The notes under the pieces were generated by a model. The model searched no databases and was not told where the DNA came from. It was given only the letters and a program-made list of their open reading frames with translations. From Amyelois transitella (taxonomy: Eukaryota > Arthropoda > Insecta > Lepidoptera > Pyralidae): DNA of 64,000 nucleotides. Each line of letters opens with the position of its first letter. Within the stretch, counting starts at the first letter, position 1. A program made the translations under genes and the position numbers. Positions 61,426 through 64,000 of this stretch are shown in pieces. The stretch spans positions 12,863,001-12,927,000 of the forward strand of contig NC_083508.1 in NCBI RefSeq assembly GCF_032362555.1, written 5' to 3'.

Positions 61426-62697
61426 TTTTTCAATCGTAACAGCGTCGCTAAGCGAAGTGATGCCGCAGAAAACGGTAGGTATTTACTAGTGTAGATACAC
61501 CCTTAGTTAGTTAATCTAGATACTATCTCTAATAGTTTTTATCGTTGTTTGTTCCCTCTCTGAATTATTCTTTTAACGACTTTGTCTTATACGGCGCAAT
61601 GAAGAGTTTACGACGGTGTCAAATATTGATGACATTGTTATTTTCACCCTACTATGTTTTATGGCATAATTTCATCTTTCTTGATTTATATAATACTCAA
61701 ATATAGTATGGTAGGTACCTTTATCAATCTTTATCTCATCTTTATTCTTAGTTTGCTGAAATTCTCTGTGATTCTATTTATCAAAACAATTTTTTATCTA
61801 GGTGTGAGAAGCTAAACCTTAAGAACATACTTGGCGGTTTAATATATATTTTTTTATATATTTGGGTGACCAATTGGTTACAATTATTAGCTTATAAATA
61901 TTTAATAAGAACCAATTACAGGTCTTAATTTTTAATAAAAACAGTATAAAAATGAATTTTCATAAATATGAACGGAGAAATGGAGAAGGTCAAATATTTG
62001 TCGATCCGAAAATATAATGAAACTCACGTGGGCGAGACTGCGAGCATTAGACATAGCTATACAAACGAAAGACCTGTTAAGGACCCTACAAATATTGATA
62101 CGAGTATCTTTTGCTTCGAATATGTCTATTTTCATCTGGTAGTCATGGTGGCGTCCCCGAGAGAGACTGTACCCCGCCCAGCGCCCGCCACTCCAATTCT
62201 GGGACGAGGGTCTGACGCCTTGACTTATCTAGTTCATTGGATTTAGAAGCGACATGTTATTATATACTCAAACATGTCCTTTTTGTTGGTTGTCAAAAGC
62301 TTGCCGCGGGCGAGCGATTTCTTGGGCAATACAATTTATAAATTTAATTTAATAAAATTTAATTGAATGGGTTTCTTTATAATAATTGATTATTTGTAGT
62401 TTACATAATCAAAGTATTTTAAGTGTATTTCGAGTTATTTTTGTATACAACTTCCAATACATAAAACATATATACTACTGCCATTTCAGAAAGTTAATCT
62501 TTAGGCTAAGATTCAATACCTCAAGACCTACTCATGACTTAACTGCTTAAGAGTGCCAACCTAGTAATTTAGTAGATTGAGGTCGCCCATTTCCAAAATT
62601 CGAACATAACTCGGTATGTATGTTTTTGTTCTTTAACGTAAATCGGGACAAGTCGTGAAAATCGCCTATGCGAGTCAACAGTCGCCAGCGCTTGCAG
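61426..62697. other. AT-rich stretch, no feature recognised
   Basis: No repeat family or convincing exon; the ORF 61968-62246 shows no domain. Confidence 0.45.
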
Positions 62698-62866
62698 GAT
62701 ACAATTATGATAATTACCACGCGGATTCGCTAAGTACTATTTCTGCATGCCCTGTCACAGCTTCCAAGAAAACGTATGTATATCCATTACAAGTGTTACG
62801 TGTTGGGATTGCTGTTGATTGCCGATTAGGCAAGCGACGCGTGCGCAGACCGCCGGCGCCCGCCAG
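62698..62866 (+). CDS. Candidate third exon of the signal-peptide gene
   Basis: The acceptor GCGCTTGCAG and the donor CCAG|GTAATAA bound 169 nt that stay open when entered in phase 1, as required by the exon at 56446. The mature protein would begin GYNYDNYHADSLSTISACPV and run into a basic, proline-rich end (GKRRVRRPPAPA). A second acceptor (CCCTGTCACAG at about 62761) would keep the same frame. There is no homology support; it could be chance. Confidence 0.25.
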
Positions 62867-63006
62867 GTAATAACTAATTACCTTGGCTAATTTCCGCCAT
62901 GTGTATTTTATGAGTTTCATTCAAACCAAACACAAAAAATTGAAATTATTTGCAATCAAGGATACGAACATTATTTTCTACATTTATAACGAAAAATAAA
63001 AAAATA

Positions 63007-63262
63007 GTGCCGTTTGGTTCCCGGCACCAATAAAAAAAAGAATAGGACCACTCCATCTTGTTCCCATGGATGTTGTAATAGGCGACTAAGGAATAGGCTT
63101 AAAAACTTAGGATTCTTCTTTTAGGCGACGGGCTAGCAACCTGTCACTATTTGAATCTCAATTCTAACATTAAGCCAAAAAGCTCAATGTGGCCTATCAG
63201 TATTTTCAAGACTGTTGGCTCTGTCTACCACGGAAGGGATATAGACGTGATTATATGTGTGT
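63007..63262 (+). repeat. R-A, full length
   Basis: GTGCCGTTTGGTTCCCGGCA to GACGTGATTATATGTGTG. Confidence 0.88.
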
Positions 63263-63354
63263 AATAAAAATATAAATATTCTTTCAATACTACATCATTT
63301 TGACATGGAAAAAAGCCTGGGTGACAATGGCATTCTGGATTGGGTGTTTCAGGT

Positions 63355-63470
63355 TTTTAAACAAAGCGGCACTAGTCCCACCCCCGCAGTCATTGCCAAG
63401 GGAATCTTACCCACATTGGATCATGGTAACACATGCAGTTACTTGAATGTGCAGATCTTGTTACGATGTT
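63355..63470 (-). repeat. SINE-2 fragment
   Basis: CGGCACTAGTCCCACCCCCG, CACATTGGATCATGGTAACA, TTGAATGTGCAGATCTTG. Confidence 0.6.
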
Positions 63471-63566
63471 TTCGCGCACCTCTTAATTAATTTCCTTTAT
63501 ACTTATTTGAGGTTATATCTGATCTATTTTCATTAGTTTTACTAAGTTTTCACACGCTACGGACAT

Positions 63567-63660
63567 ACATACTATCACGCCTGCCTCTTATTGGGATAGA
63601 CAGATACTATGATCCTAACGGACGTCTCTCTCTTTCTCGACACTTAGACTCTTTGCAAAC
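63567..63660 (-). repeat. R-B terminus, diverged
   Basis: CATACATACTATCACGCCTG then TATTGGGATAGACAGATACT. Confidence 0.6.
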
Positions 63661-63761
63661 ATAACTTGATTACGTTCATTTCTAACATCTCCTTTAAACC
63701 ATTTGCAATTTTAATAAATTTCTATAAGATAACGACGCAAAAACCTCTTCAAATATTAGTA

Positions 63762-64000
63762 ACTAGCTGTACTCGCGACTTCGTCCGCGTGGAATAGTTA
63801 TTTTGGGGATCATTGAAGCCCTTAAGGATGAAAAATATTCCCGTTTTTTTTCACATTTTCCATTATTTGTACGCTCCTAATAGTTGCAGCGTGATGTTAT
63901 ATAGCCTTAAGCGTTCCTAGATAAATGGTATATTCAATACAAAAACAATTTTTCAATTCGAACCAGTAGTTCCTGGGATTAGCGCGTTCAAACAAACAAA
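63762..64000 (+). repeat. R-E, second subtype, runs off right edge
   Basis: ACTAGCTGTACTCGCGACTT, GGGATCATTGAAGCCCTTAA, GTTGCAGCGTGATGTTATAT, GGGATTAGCGCGTTCAAACA. Confidence 0.85.

Overview
The window looks like nuclear DNA of a moth (Lepidoptera). It is AT-rich, has short exons with GT-AG introns, carries three near-identical tRNA-Ser(UGA) genes, and is packed with tRNA-headed SINEs, LINE 3' tails, MITEs and a mariner fragment of the types common in lepidopteran genomes. The species cannot be named from sequence alone. There are no bacterial operons, CRISPR arrays or viral genes.

Layout. 1-505 is the 5' part of a mariner element (minus strand) that runs off the left edge. 751-1943 (+) holds the last three coding exons of a homolog of the human ester hydrolase C11orf54 (PTD012, DUF1907). 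1944-5125 is the convergent 3' flank shared with the next gene and carries two TIR MITEs. 5126-11916 (-) is a complete eight-exon gene for an RNF34/Rififylin-type E3 ubiquitin ligase (416 residues: FYVE-like zinc finger, two SAP-like segments, C-terminal C3HC4 RING). The introns of this gene are full of transposon debris, in places within 12-30 bp of its splice sites. 11917-28200 has no recognised protein gene, only repeats, two tRNA-Ser genes, a nested SINE pair and a LINE ORF2 C-terminus. From about 28200 a + strand gene begins. Its first exon ends at 28378, and splicing to 56446-56513 gives an in-frame start plus signal peptide, implying a 28-kb first intron. A further candidate exon lies at 62698-62866 and the rest is off the right edge. 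A third tRNA-Ser (48693) and many repeats lie inside the long intron. At 58401-59226 there is a frameshifted copy of a CXC (TSO1-like) cysteine-cluster protein of the kind scattered through arthropod genomes.

Repeats dominate. Working names used here: R-A (about 260 bp, roughly 30 copies), R-B (about 180 bp, shares its terminal 30 bp and a TATG-rich tail with R-A), R-C and R-D (related LINE-like tails), R-E (the tail containing CCCGCGACTTCGTCCGC), SINE-1 and SINE-2 (tRNA heads with A and B boxes), and MITE families M1-M5. Boundaries of repeats are approximate unless a target-site duplication is given.

The recognisable genes are not functionally linked. I found no convincing new multi-gene system. 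The most informative observations are the two fully legible transposition events (SINE-2 into SINE-1 with a 14-bp duplication; a Tc1-type MITE into R-A with a TA duplication), the RING exon wedged between two transposons, the 28-kb signal-peptide intron, and the decayed exon duplication in the C11orf54 homolog.
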